NCBI GenBank assembly: GCA_037968815.1 | Contig: JBBKWF010000012.1 | Location: forward strand, 1 to 64,000 | Length of the DNA stretch: 64,000 nt | Source: Pseudopedobacter sp037968815 | Lineage (GTDB): Bacteria > Bacteroidota > Bacteroidia > Sphingobacteriales > Sphingobacteriaceae | Direction: 5' to 3' | Part shown: positions 42,401-50,299 of the stretch, one piece after another | Layout of the letters: every line of letters starts with the position of its first letter | How positions within the stretch are numbered: the stretch's first letter is position 1 | Notes under the pieces: model-generated | The model's database searches: none | The model's input: only the letters and a program-made list of their open reading frames with translations | Told to the model about the DNA's origin: nothing | Made by a program: the position numbers and the translations under genes

Positions 42401-43177
42401 TTATATAAATTCAATTAAAACAGAGTCATTAGGTTTTAAACCTAATAAACCGCTTGCGTTCCCTTTATTAATAGCAATTTCTAAATGGTTTGATATGCCA
42501 AATAAGCATAAAATTTCTCCTGGAGGCACCTCGTCATAATGCCAAGATAGCTGACTAATTGTTTCTCCTTTTTTTAAGTGGAGCTTAAACTTTCGTCCCG
42601 ATTGTACTTTGTTAAATAAATCTTTGGTGATGTTGGTAATTACGTTTTCAAAAGAATCAATAAAAATAATTTTCCCGCTGATGCTATTGCTTTCAATTAC
42701 GGGGTGAAAATTCATTTTTTCTTCGATTTCAAAAGTGGGCACTCCAATTCCTTTTAAATCTCCATCAGAAGCTAAGTGGCAGGCGGCTTTTACAAAAATA
42801 TCTGCTAAGGGGAAGTGTAAAAACTTTAAATCCTGCAGTATATTAAGTTCAACAACTTCTTGCGGAGCTTCCTCAAAAATTAAGGAAAATATGCCATTAT
42901 CAGACCCAACGAAAAAATGATCGCGGTATTTTACCGCTAAATATTTATTTGAAGCACTATAAACGGTGTCAATCCCAATTAAATGAACAGTACTTTTTGG
43001 GAAATAATGGAAGCAATTTTTTAAAAGAAAGGCGGCCTTTGAAATATTAAACGCCTCAATTTCATGGGTAATATCAACAATATTAACAGAAGGCAAGGTA
43101 CTCAAGATACTGCCTTTCAACGCTGCCTGATAAAAATCTTTATAACCTAAATCTGTGGTTAAAGTAATAATTGCCAT
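42401..43177 (-). CDS. SAM hydroxide adenosyltransferase (DUF62)
   Basis: A 258-residue member of the DUF62 family, which includes fluorinase and chlorinase and, in most bacteria, hydrolyses S-adenosylmethionine to adenosine and methionine with water or hydroxide. The N-terminal ITLTTDLGYKDFYQAALKG and VDITHEIEAFN are the substrate-binding blocks; IGIDTVYSAS and VGSDNGIFSLIFE follow. The C-terminal half has GKIIFIDSFENVITNI, the ligand-binding strand region. The gene is divergent from phoH and co-oriented with the coiled-coil protein gene behind it (2-base gap). Confidence 0.88.
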   Translation of the reverse strand: MAIITLTTDLGYKDFYQAALKGSILSTLPSVNIVDITHEIEAFNISKAAFLLKNCFHYFPKSTVHLIGIDTVYSASNKYLAVKYRDHFFVGSDNGIFSLIFEEAPQEVVELNILQDLKFLHFPLADIFVKAACHLASDGDLKGIGVPTFEIEEKMNFHPVIESNSISGKIIFIDSFENVITNITKDLFNKVQSGRKFKLHLKKGETISQLSWHYDEVPPGEILCLFGISNHLEIAINKGNASGLLGLKPNDSVLIEFI

Positions 43178-43278
43178 TAATATTATGAATATTTATTCTT
43201 AATCTTGTATCACAAGATTAATGCTACAAATATTAAATTTTTAATTCACATTCATACCAGAAACATAAAATCTATACA

Positions 43279-44253
43279 TTGAACGAGCTGAAAATTACTT
43301 TAGAAGCAGTGAGTCCCGCAGTACTTTGGGGACCAAATAACGAGTATTTTGAGTTAATAAAACGTTCTTTTCCAAAACTTAAAGTAGTTGCCCGTGGTGA
43401 TGAGGTGAAAGTTTTGGGCGACGAGCAAGAAATAATTCAATTTAATACAAAGCTTACTGCAATTATTGATCATTTAGATAAATATCAGAATTTATCTACC
43501 AATGATATTGAATCTATTTTAGGCGAAAAGGCTAAGCCAGCTCTTAAATCAGAAAAAGCAGAAGGAGAACCAGCAAATACAGCGGCTTCTTCTGCAGAAG
43601 TAATTGTTTTTGGCCCTAACGGTATTATGGTGAAAGCCAGAACCGATAACCAGCGTCGTATGGTAACTAGTATCGTTAAAAACGATGTGATTTTTGCCAT
43701 TGGCCCTGCCGGTACGGGTAAAACTTATACCGCGGTTGCTTTGGCAGTGAGGGCTTTAAAAAACAAAGAAATAAAGCGTATTATTTTAACACGTCCGGCG
43801 GTAGAAGCAGGGGAGAACCTAGGTTTTTTACCAGGCGATATGAAGGAAAAAATTGATCCTTATTTGCGTCCTTTATATGATGCTTTGGATGATATGCTTC
43901 CGCCAGATAAACTGAGGCTATATCTTGAAAATAGAACAATTGAAATTGCGCCTTTAGCATTTATGCGTGGCCGTACTTTAGACAACTGTTTTGTAATTTT
44001 AGATGAAGCACAGAATGCCACTGATATGCAGTTGAAAATGTTTTTAACTCGTATGGGGCCATCTGCAAAGTTTATTGTAACCGGTGATGTTACTCAAGTA
44101 GATTTACCTAAAAAGCAAATGTCTGGTTTGTTTAATGGACTACGTATTTTAGAGGGCATTAAAGGAATTGACATTATTTATTTAAGTGGTAAAGACGTAG
44201 TACGCCATAAATTGGTGGTTAAAATATTAGAAGCTTACGGTGATATTCAATAA
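43279..44253 (+). CDS. PhoH family ATPase
   Basis: A 324-residue PhoH-type P-loop ATPase, thought to be an RNA helicase-like protein. An N-terminal RNA-binding-like domain (1-110) precedes the ATPase. Walker A is GPAGTGKTYTAV (about 141-152), with ILTRPAVEAGENLGFLPG, FMRGRTLDNCFVILDEAQN (Walker B, split: VILDEAQN) and VTGDVTQVDLP following. The start is TTG at 43279, and no ATG lies upstream within the intergenic gap; the opening NELKITLEAVSP is characteristic of Bacteroidota PhoH. Followed by a 97-base gap with tandem repeats, then purC. Confidence 0.92.
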   Translation: MNELKITLEAVSPAVLWGPNNEYFELIKRSFPKLKVVARGDEVKVLGDEQEIIQFNTKLTAIIDHLDKYQNLSTNDIESILGEKAKPALKSEKAEGEPANTAASSAEVIVFGPNGIMVKARTDNQRRMVTSIVKNDVIFAIGPAGTGKTYTAVALAVRALKNKEIKRIILTRPAVEAGENLGFLPGDMKEKIDPYLRPLYDALDDMLPPDKLRLYLENRTIEIAPLAFMRGRTLDNCFVILDEAQNATDMQLKMFLTRMGPSAKFIVTGDVTQVDLPKKQMSGLFNGLRILEGIKGIDIIYLSGKDVVRHKLVVKILEAYGDIQ

Positions 44254-44287
44254 GTTAAAAGTTTAAAGTATAAATCGAGATTTAGAG

Positions 44288-44340
44288 GTTGAAAGTTAAG
44301 AGTGTAAATGGCTTTTACCTTTCAACTTTTACCTTTCAAC
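44288..44340. repeat. Tandem and inverted repeats in the phoH-purC gap
   Basis: TTTTACCTTTCAAC occurs twice in tandem (44313-44326, 44327-44340). An upstream GTTGAAAG (44288-44295) is the complement of CTTTCAAC in either copy, so two alternative hairpins can form directly before the purC ribosome-binding region. Confidence 0.7.
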
Positions 44341-44350
44341 TCCATTAAAA

Positions 44351-45295
44351 ATGCAAGCAATAAAAGAAACAAATTTCGAACTCCCTAAGCAAACAGGGTT
44401 TTATAAAGGTAAAGTAAGAGACGTTTATACGATTGACAATCAATACTTAGTAATGGTAGTTAGTGATAGAATATCTGCGTTTGATGTGGTTTTGCCAGAA
44501 GCTATTCCTTATAAAGGCCAAGTGTTGAACCAAATTGCTGCTATTTTTTTAGAAGCTACTAAAGATATAGTTCCAAATTGGGTAATAACCGTACCAGATC
44601 CAAGTGTAACAATCGGCAAAATTTGTGAGCCATTTAAGGTTGAAATGGTGATTAGAGGTTATTTAGCTGGTCATGCTGCCCGCGAATATGCTTTAGGCAA
44701 AAGAGAAATTTGTGGGGTTAAATTACCAGAAGGTTTAAAAGAGAACGATAAACTACCTCAACCAATTATTACACCAACAACTAAGGCTTCTGTTGGACAT
44801 GATGAGGATATTTCTAGAGAAGATATTTTAGCAAAAGGTATTGTTAGTGAAGAAGACTATGTGAAATTAGAAAACTATACCCGAGCGTTATATCAGAGAG
44901 GGACAGAAATTGCAGGAGAAAGAGATTTAATATTGGTAGATACTAAATATGAATTTGGGAAAGTAGATGGGGTGATTTATTTGATCGATGAAATTCACAC
45001 ACCAGACTCCTCAAGATACTTTTATAAGGATAGCTATCAAGAATTGCAAGACAAAAGCCAGCCTCAAAAACAACTTTCTAAAGAATTTGTACGTCAGTGG
45101 TTAATTGAAAATGGTTTTCAAGGTAAAGATGGGCAAAAAGTACCTGTGATGGATGAAGATAAAGTAGCTTCTATATCAGCTAGGTACATAGAGCTTTACG
45201 AGAAAATAACGGGCAAAGAGTTTGTTAAAGAAAATGCAGATAATGTTTATAGTAGAGTAGAAAATAATATTTTATCAGCTATTAAGACCATCTAA
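44351..45295 (+). CDS. purC: Phosphoribosylaminoimidazole-succinocarboxamide synthase
   Basis: Ligates aspartate to CAIR in purine synthesis using ATP. The 314-residue long form has the family's first strands YKGKVRDVYTIDNQYLVMVVSDRISAFDV (split here: GKVRDVY, SDRISAFDVVLP), EMVIRGYLAGHA, and the substrate loop PTTKASVGHDEDIS (about 139-152), followed by GERDLILVDTKYEFGK and LIDEIHTPDSSRY. Residues 220-314 form the extended C-terminus found in Bacteroidota and eukaryote-like SAICAR synthetases. Co-oriented with STAS and rnz genes downstream. Confidence 0.94.
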   Translation: MQAIKETNFELPKQTGFYKGKVRDVYTIDNQYLVMVVSDRISAFDVVLPEAIPYKGQVLNQIAAIFLEATKDIVPNWVITVPDPSVTIGKICEPFKVEMVIRGYLAGHAAREYALGKREICGVKLPEGLKENDKLPQPIITPTTKASVGHDEDISREDILAKGIVSEEDYVKLENYTRALYQRGTEIAGERDLILVDTKYEFGKVDGVIYLIDEIHTPDSSRYFYKDSYQELQDKSQPQKQLSKEFVRQWLIENGFQGKDGQKVPVMDEDKVASISARYIELYEKITGKEFVKENADNVYSRVENNILSAIKTI

Positions 45296-45348
45296 ATATT
45301 ATTTTTTTTTAAAAGAAAAAAAACTAACTTAGACAAATAAGTTACTAT

Positions 45349-45726
45349 ATGAAATTTACAGTAGATAAACACGAAAAATACATTTTACTTAAACTAGACG
45401 AAAGCAAGCTTAATTCGCTGATTTCGCCTAAATTAAAATCAGAATTAATCTTAACTAATACCGAAGGACAGCGTAATATAATTTTAGATATGTCTGAAGT
45501 TAAGTATGCTGATTCTAGCGGTTTAAGTAGTCTTTTAGTAGGTCATCGTTTGTGTAAAAATGCCGAAGGCGTATTTATATTGACAGGGATAAACGATGCT
45601 GTTTCAAGGTTAATTACCATATCTCAATTAGATAATGTAATTACTATCGTACCAAGTGTTGAAGAAGCTATCGATCTTATTTTTATGGAAGAGATTGAAA
45701 AAGAATTAAAAAAGGAGAGCAAATAG
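45349..45726 (+). CDS. STAS-domain anti-anti-sigma factor-like protein
   Basis: A 125-residue single STAS domain, like SpoIIAA/RsbV, which binds an anti-sigma kinase to free a sigma factor. The phosphorylation loop is DSSGLSSLL, with Ser56/Ser57 as the modified candidates, after strand NIILDMSEVKYA. The C-terminal helix EEAIDLIFMEEIEKELKKE is acidic then basic. No RsbW-type kinase or PP2C phosphatase is nearby, so its partner is unknown. It lies between purC (53-base gap) and rnz (39-base gap). Confidence 0.85.
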   Translation: MKFTVDKHEKYILLKLDESKLNSLISPKLKSELILTNTEGQRNIILDMSEVKYADSSGLSSLLVGHRLCKNAEGVFILTGINDAVSRLITISQLDNVITIVPSVEEAIDLIFMEEIEKELKKESK

Positions 45727-45765
45727 AGCCTGAAAGCCCTATCTCCAATAAACAGACCCGGACAG

Positions 45766-46677
45766 ATGAAATTTGAGGTAACGATTTTGGGCAGTAGTTC
45801 GGCAACCCCTATATTTCATAGAAACCCTACTTCTCAGATACTAAACATAAACGAAAAACTAATGATGATTGATTGCGGTGAAGGCACTCAACAGCAAATG
45901 ATTCGTTATGGAATAAAGTATCATAAAATTGACCATATTTTTATTAGCCACCTACATGGTGACCATTTTTTTGGGTTAATCGGACTTATTTCTTCCATGC
46001 ATTTAAATGGAAGAACCAAGCCATTATATCTTTACGCTCCGCCACAAATTCAAGAAATTCTAGAACTTCAGTTTAAACATTCAGGTACTATTATTAAATT
46101 TCCAATTGAATACCGGTTTACGCAAGCTGATAAAAGAGAACTTATTTTAGAAACTAACGATTTAACGGTGGAAACGTTTGTCTTAAACCACCGTATTCCG
46201 TGTACAGGTTTTATCTTTAGAGAAAAGCTAAGACAACGAAAAATAGATAAGGTTAAAGCCGAAGAACTTAATATTCCGCAACAATATTATGCACTCCTAA
46301 AAAAAGGGATTGATTTTATTGATGAGAAAGGAGTGAAGCACCAAGCTAAAGATTTAACCCTAGATCCTGATGAACCAAAAGCATACGCTTACTGTTCTGA
46401 TACGGTTGCAGATGGTTCTTACAATGCCGAATTAGAGAATATCGACACCCTTTATCACGAATCAACATTTATGCATGATATGGTAGATAGAGCAAAAGAA
46501 ACTTTCCATACCACTTCTTACGAGGTTGCTAACCTTGCTAAAGACAAGGCTGTTAAAAAGCTGTTAATTGGACATTTTTCTGCTCGTTACCGAGATTTAA
46601 CACCTATGCTATTAGAGGCTAAAGAAGTATTTGCTAATACTTACCTTGCCCAAGAAGGCGAAACTTTTATGATATAA
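45766..46677 (+). CDS. rnz: Ribonuclease Z
   Basis: Endonuclease that trims 3' trailers from tRNA precursors. The 303-residue MBL fold has the metal motif SHLHGDHFFGL (about 63-73), DCGEGTQQQM before it, LNHRIPCTGF for the exosite/ligand region, AYCSDTVADG (Asp ligand), HESTFMHD and the final LIGHFSARY with a ligand His. The length and the flexible-arm region around 155-185 (REKLRQRKIDK) fit the short tRNase Z form. Follows the STAS gene. Confidence 0.94.
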   Translation: MKFEVTILGSSSATPIFHRNPTSQILNINEKLMMIDCGEGTQQQMIRYGIKYHKIDHIFISHLHGDHFFGLIGLISSMHLNGRTKPLYLYAPPQIQEILELQFKHSGTIIKFPIEYRFTQADKRELILETNDLTVETFVLNHRIPCTGFIFREKLRQRKIDKVKAEELNIPQQYYALLKKGIDFIDEKGVKHQAKDLTLDPDEPKAYAYCSDTVADGSYNAELENIDTLYHESTFMHDMVDRAKETFHTTSYEVANLAKDKAVKKLLIGHFSARYRDLTPMLLEAKEVFANTYLAQEGETFMI

Positions 46678-46883
46678 GTTTATCTTAAAAATAAGTTTTC
46701 TTGTTAAAAATCAACTCATTTAAGCGGAAACGTTTTATATAAAAGCAGCAAATCTTCTTTTTGCTTCATAAACGACATTTAAATAATATTATTAGCTTTT
46801 CATTCTCAATTTTATAAAGCTTTTAGCTATTTTAGCCCGCGTTTAAAAACAATGTAAAAATTAAGGTTTATCATATTTAAATA

Positions 46884-48197
46884 ATGAAAGTTTTAAAATT
46901 TGGAGGGACTTCTGTAGGTAGTCCAGAGCGGATGAAGAAATTGTTGGATATTATAGATCCAACAGAAAAACAGATAGTGGTTTTGTCAGCTGTTTCTGGC
47001 ACAACCAATAATTTAGTTGAAATTTCTCAAGCATTTTTAGCCACAGATAAACAGCTAGCTAATGAGCTAATTAAAACACTAAAAGATAAGTATGAAATCT
47101 TTATTAAAGAGCTATTAGCTAAGCCAGAATATTTAGCTCAAGCTAAAGAAGTTATTGATTATCATTTTGATATACTTTATGCTTTTTCTAACGATTTGTT
47201 TACTTCTGCCGAAGAAAAAATTGTTTTAGCACAAGGTGAATTGCTGTCAACAACGCTTTATCACATTTATTTAAAAGAAATTGGTGTACCGTCGGTACTA
47301 TTACCTGCATTGGATTTCATGAGAACCGATGACGATAATGAACCAATTGTTGATCATATCACAGAGCATTTACAACCATTGCTGGACCAAGCTCAGGATG
47401 TTAATCTTTTTATTACCCAAGGTTTTATTTGTAGAAACTCATTTGGCGAAATTGATAACCTTAGAAGAGGAGGAAGCGATTATACAGCATCATTAATTGG
47501 ATCGGGTATAAAAGCAGAAGAGGTGCAAATTTGGACAGATATTGACGGAATGCATAATAACGATCCTCGTATTGTTAAAGGTACCAAACCTATTGCTCGT
47601 TTATCTTTTGATGAAGCGGCCGAGTTAGCTTATTTTGGAGCTAAAATTTTGCATCCACAATCTGTTTTTCCTGCACAGAAATATAAAATTCCGGTTAGGC
47701 TGTTAAATACAATGGAGCCTCAAGCTTTTGGAACATTGATTTCTGCTGATAGCGAAAAAGGTAAAATTAAATCGATTGCAGCTAAAGATGGTATAACCGC
47801 TATTAGGATACAAAGTAGCCGTATGTTGTTAGCTTATGGGTTTTTACGTCGCGTTTTCGAAGTATTTGAGCGTTACAAAACTCCAATTGATATGATTACT
47901 ACTTCTGAAGTTGCGGTTTCGTTAACCATTGACGATACTCGTTATTTAGGAGAAATTACCAAAGATTTAAGTGATTTTGGTGTTGTAGAGGTGGATGTAA
48001 ACCAATCTATTATTTGTGTAGTTGGTGATTTAGGTGCAAAATCTCATGGTTTTGCTTCTCGTGTTTTCGAATCTCTGAAACATATTCCTTTAAGAATGAT
48101 TTCATACGGTGGTAGTAACTGTAATATTTCTTTTTTGGTAAAAACTGAAGATAAAGTAGAAACTTTAAGAAGCTTGCACAACCGTTTATTTGAATAA
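46884..48197 (+). CDS. lysC: Aspartate kinase
   Basis: Phosphorylates aspartate, the first step to lysine, diaminopimelate, methionine and threonine. The 437-residue single-function kinase has the opening KFGGTSVGSPERM, catalytic GGSDYTASLIGSG and IWTDIDGMHNNDPRIV, KILHPQS, and two C-terminal ACT domains (from about 300, with ITTSEVAVSLTIDD and ISYGGSNCNISFLV) that bind regulators such as lysine. No homoserine dehydrogenase is fused. lysA follows after 2 bases, so this copy is dedicated to lysine/diaminopimelate. The 206-base leader has no recognisable riboswitch. Confidence 0.93.
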   Translation: MKVLKFGGTSVGSPERMKKLLDIIDPTEKQIVVLSAVSGTTNNLVEISQAFLATDKQLANELIKTLKDKYEIFIKELLAKPEYLAQAKEVIDYHFDILYAFSNDLFTSAEEKIVLAQGELLSTTLYHIYLKEIGVPSVLLPALDFMRTDDDNEPIVDHITEHLQPLLDQAQDVNLFITQGFICRNSFGEIDNLRRGGSDYTASLIGSGIKAEEVQIWTDIDGMHNNDPRIVKGTKPIARLSFDEAAELAYFGAKILHPQSVFPAQKYKIPVRLLNTMEPQAFGTLISADSEKGKIKSIAAKDGITAIRIQSSRMLLAYGFLRRVFEVFERYKTPIDMITTSEVAVSLTIDDTRYLGEITKDLSDFGVVEVDVNQSIICVVGDLGAKSHGFASRVFESLKHIPLRMISYGGSNCNISFLVKTEDKVETLRSLHNRLFE

Positions 48198-48199
48198 GA

Positions 48200-49369
48200 A
48201 TGATAAAAATGTTTGATCAAAAAGTTGTTGATACTTTTCAAAATCAAGAAACTCCATTTTATTATTATGATTTGAGTTTGCTTAAGCGCACTTTAAAAGA
48301 ATGTGCCGAAGCTGCAAACCAATATAACTATCATGTGCATTTTGCGTTGAAAGCTAATTTTAACGATAAAGTTTTATCTACTATAAAAGCGCAAGGTTTT
48401 GGTGCTGATTGTGTTTCTGGTGGCGAAGTAAAAAAAGCTGTAGAAACTGGGTTTACACCACAACAAATAGTTTTTGCAGGTGTAGGTAAGTCTGATAGAG
48501 AAATTAACTACGCTTTGGATCAGGATATTTTCGCTTTCAACGTGGAATCTATTCAGGAGTTAGAGGTAATTAATGAATTGGCGACAGCTAAAGGTAAAAT
48601 AGCTAAAGTAGCTATCAGAATTAACCCTAATGTTGATGCACATACCCATCACTATATTACAACTGGTCTTGATGAGAATAAATTTGGAATAAACTCTTGG
48701 GATTTACCCACAGTTGCCGAAACGCTTAAAAATTGTGAAAATTTAAGTTTTTTAGGGATTCATTTTCATGTGGGTTCACAAATTTTAGACATGAACGTTT
48801 TTAAAAGTTTATGTGTAAAAGTGAACGAAATGCAAGCTTGGTTTGAGGAACGTGGAATGCCTGTTAAAGTACTAAACGTGGGCGGTGGTTTAGGTGTTGA
48901 CTATCAACATCCGGACGAAAATCCTGTTTCAGACTTTAAAGCTTACTTTAAAATTTTCGATGATTTTTTAACCGTAAAACCTCACCAAGAAGTTCATTTT
49001 GAGTTAGGTAGAGCTTTAGTTGCTCAATGTAGTAGTTTGATATCTAGTGTTCTATATATTAAGAACGGAATCAAAAAGAATTTTGCTGTTTTAGATGCAG
49101 GGATGACGGAATTGATGCGTCCCGCTCTATATCAAGCCTATCATAAAATTGAAAACATCAGCAAATTAGATAGTGAAGAAGCAGTAGTTACTTACGATGT
49201 TGTCGGTCCAATTTGTGAATCTTCAGATTGTTTTGGTAAGGATGTTAATATGCCAGATACCAAACGTGGCGATTTAATAGCTTTAAGAACTGCAGGTGCT
49301 TATGGCGAAGTTATGGCATCAGCCTATAACCTTCGTCCGGATATTAGACACGTATTCTCTGGAGAATAA
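48200..49369 (+). CDS. lysA: Diaminopimelate decarboxylase
   Basis: PLP enzyme that makes lysine from meso-diaminopimelate. The 389-residue protein has the TIM-barrel start with the PLP lysine in HFALKANFN (Lys51-region), GVGKSDREI, HFHVGSQI and NVGGGLGVDY (PLP phosphate binding), HFELGRALVAQ, and the C-terminal barrel with VGPICESSDCFGKD, whose Cys is catalytic across the dimer, and GAYGEVMASAYN. The start is ATG at 48200, or three codons later. Co-transcribed with lysC; a strong terminator follows. Confidence 0.93.
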   Translation: MIKMFDQKVVDTFQNQETPFYYYDLSLLKRTLKECAEAANQYNYHVHFALKANFNDKVLSTIKAQGFGADCVSGGEVKKAVETGFTPQQIVFAGVGKSDREINYALDQDIFAFNVESIQELEVINELATAKGKIAKVAIRINPNVDAHTHHYITTGLDENKFGINSWDLPTVAETLKNCENLSFLGIHFHVGSQILDMNVFKSLCVKVNEMQAWFEERGMPVKVLNVGGGLGVDYQHPDENPVSDFKAYFKIFDDFLTVKPHQEVHFELGRALVAQCSSLISSVLYIKNGIKKNFAVLDAGMTELMRPALYQAYHKIENISKLDSEEAVVTYDVVGPICESSDCFGKDVNMPDTKRGDLIALRTAGAYGEVMASAYNLRPDIRHVFSGE

Positions 49370-49388
49370 ATAGAGATAAGAACAAAAT

Positions 49389-49424
49389 AAAGCCCCAATT
49401 AAACTATTTTAATTGGGGCTTTTA
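49389..49424 (+). terminator. Terminator of lysC-lysA
   Basis: AAGCCCCAATTAAA (49390-49403) pairs with TTTAATTGGGGCTT (49408-49421) over 14 bp around CTAT, followed by TTTATA. It lies 20 bases after the lysA stop and also suits read-through from the convergent gmhB gene. Confidence 0.85.
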
Positions 49425-49444
49425 TATTTATGAATTAGGATATG

Positions 49445-49936
49445 CTATTTAATTAAATGCAATATTTCACCTAAAGGTTGGTCAATCTCAATTTTAATTC
49501 CAGTCATTCCGGCTGCTTCAGCTGCTTCCACATCGGTGTGTTTGTCTCCAATAAAGTAACATAAAGAAGGTTCTAAATCAAAGTCCTTAACTCCGTTCAA
49601 CAGCATCCCTGGTTTAGGTTTACGGCAATCACATTCGCCAGTAAAGTTAGGGTGGTGGGGGCAATAGTAGAAGTGCGAAATGATAATGCCATGCTTTAAA
49701 TAGTCGGCTTCAACATGGTCATGCATCTGTTTTAAAATGGCCTCAGTGTACCAACCTTTTGCCAAACCACCTTGGTTTGTAGCTACCAATATTAAATAAC
49801 CCCTACTTTGTAATTCATTTAAAGCATCGTAATTATGTGTTAATATTTCAAAGTCTTCAAACTTGCAAACATAGTCGCCAAGTTCTTTGTTAATTACACC
49901 GTCTCTATCTAAAAATATTGCTTTCTTTTTTTCCAT
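49445..49936 (-). CDS. gmhB: D-glycero-D-manno-heptose 1,7-bisphosphate 7-phosphatase
   Basis: HAD-family phosphatase that removes the 7-phosphate in ADP-heptose synthesis for lipopolysaccharide core. The 163-residue protein has the nucleophile motif FLDRDGVIN (Asp10, Asp12), NQGGLAKGWY, the zinc cluster CPHHPNFTGECDC, RKPKPGML and the acidic IGDKHTDVEAAEAAG. The zinc motif distinguishes it from histidinol phosphatase. gmhA and hldE are not in the window. It lies opposite the lysA and gltB genes. Confidence 0.88.
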   Translation of the reverse strand: MEKKKAIFLDRDGVINKELGDYVCKFEDFEILTHNYDALNELQSRGYLILVATNQGGLAKGWYTEAILKQMHDHVEADYLKHGIIISHFYYCPHHPNFTGECDCRKPKPGMLLNGVKDFDLEPSLCYFIGDKHTDVEAAEAAGMTGIKIEIDQPLGEILHLIK

Positions 49937-50299
49937 TCCTGTCTTTTAAGCAGGCGAATTTACCTAAAATTTACCATATTGATTTTTTTGAAATGGATTA
50001 TTAAAACAAGCTTAGCTAGGATATTGAGCTAAAAAACCATACTTATTTGATGAAAAAACGACGTTTTAAGGTGCTTTTTGCTTTAAAAACGCTACTTTTT
50101 TTAATTCTGAAAAGGTAAATAAAGATGATTTTCATTGCTGTTTTTTCAAAATATTAATATTTTATTTGCGTTTTTGTTAATATTTAAACCTTTTCTATGT
50201 CTTTTTCTTGTGTATTTCATAAAAAAAAAGATGAGTAATTATATCCAAAAATTTATTCATATTTTGAACTCCCAAACCCAAACTTTAAAATAGAATTGA
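49937..50299. other. AT-rich divergent gap between gmhB and gltB
   Basis: About 360 bases holding the promoters of gmhB and gltB. A hairpin (about 50059-50092, CGTTTTAAGGTGC paired with GCTTTAAAAACG) is followed by CTACTTTTTTTAA and lies on the gltB side, so it may be a leader terminator. No start-to-start gene or riboswitch fold is recognised. Confidence 0.45.

Noticed and set aside
46680..46883. Lysine riboswitch or attenuator before lysC
   Set aside because: The 206-base leader shows no stem arrangement I can match to a lysine riboswitch and no leader peptide with lysine codons.
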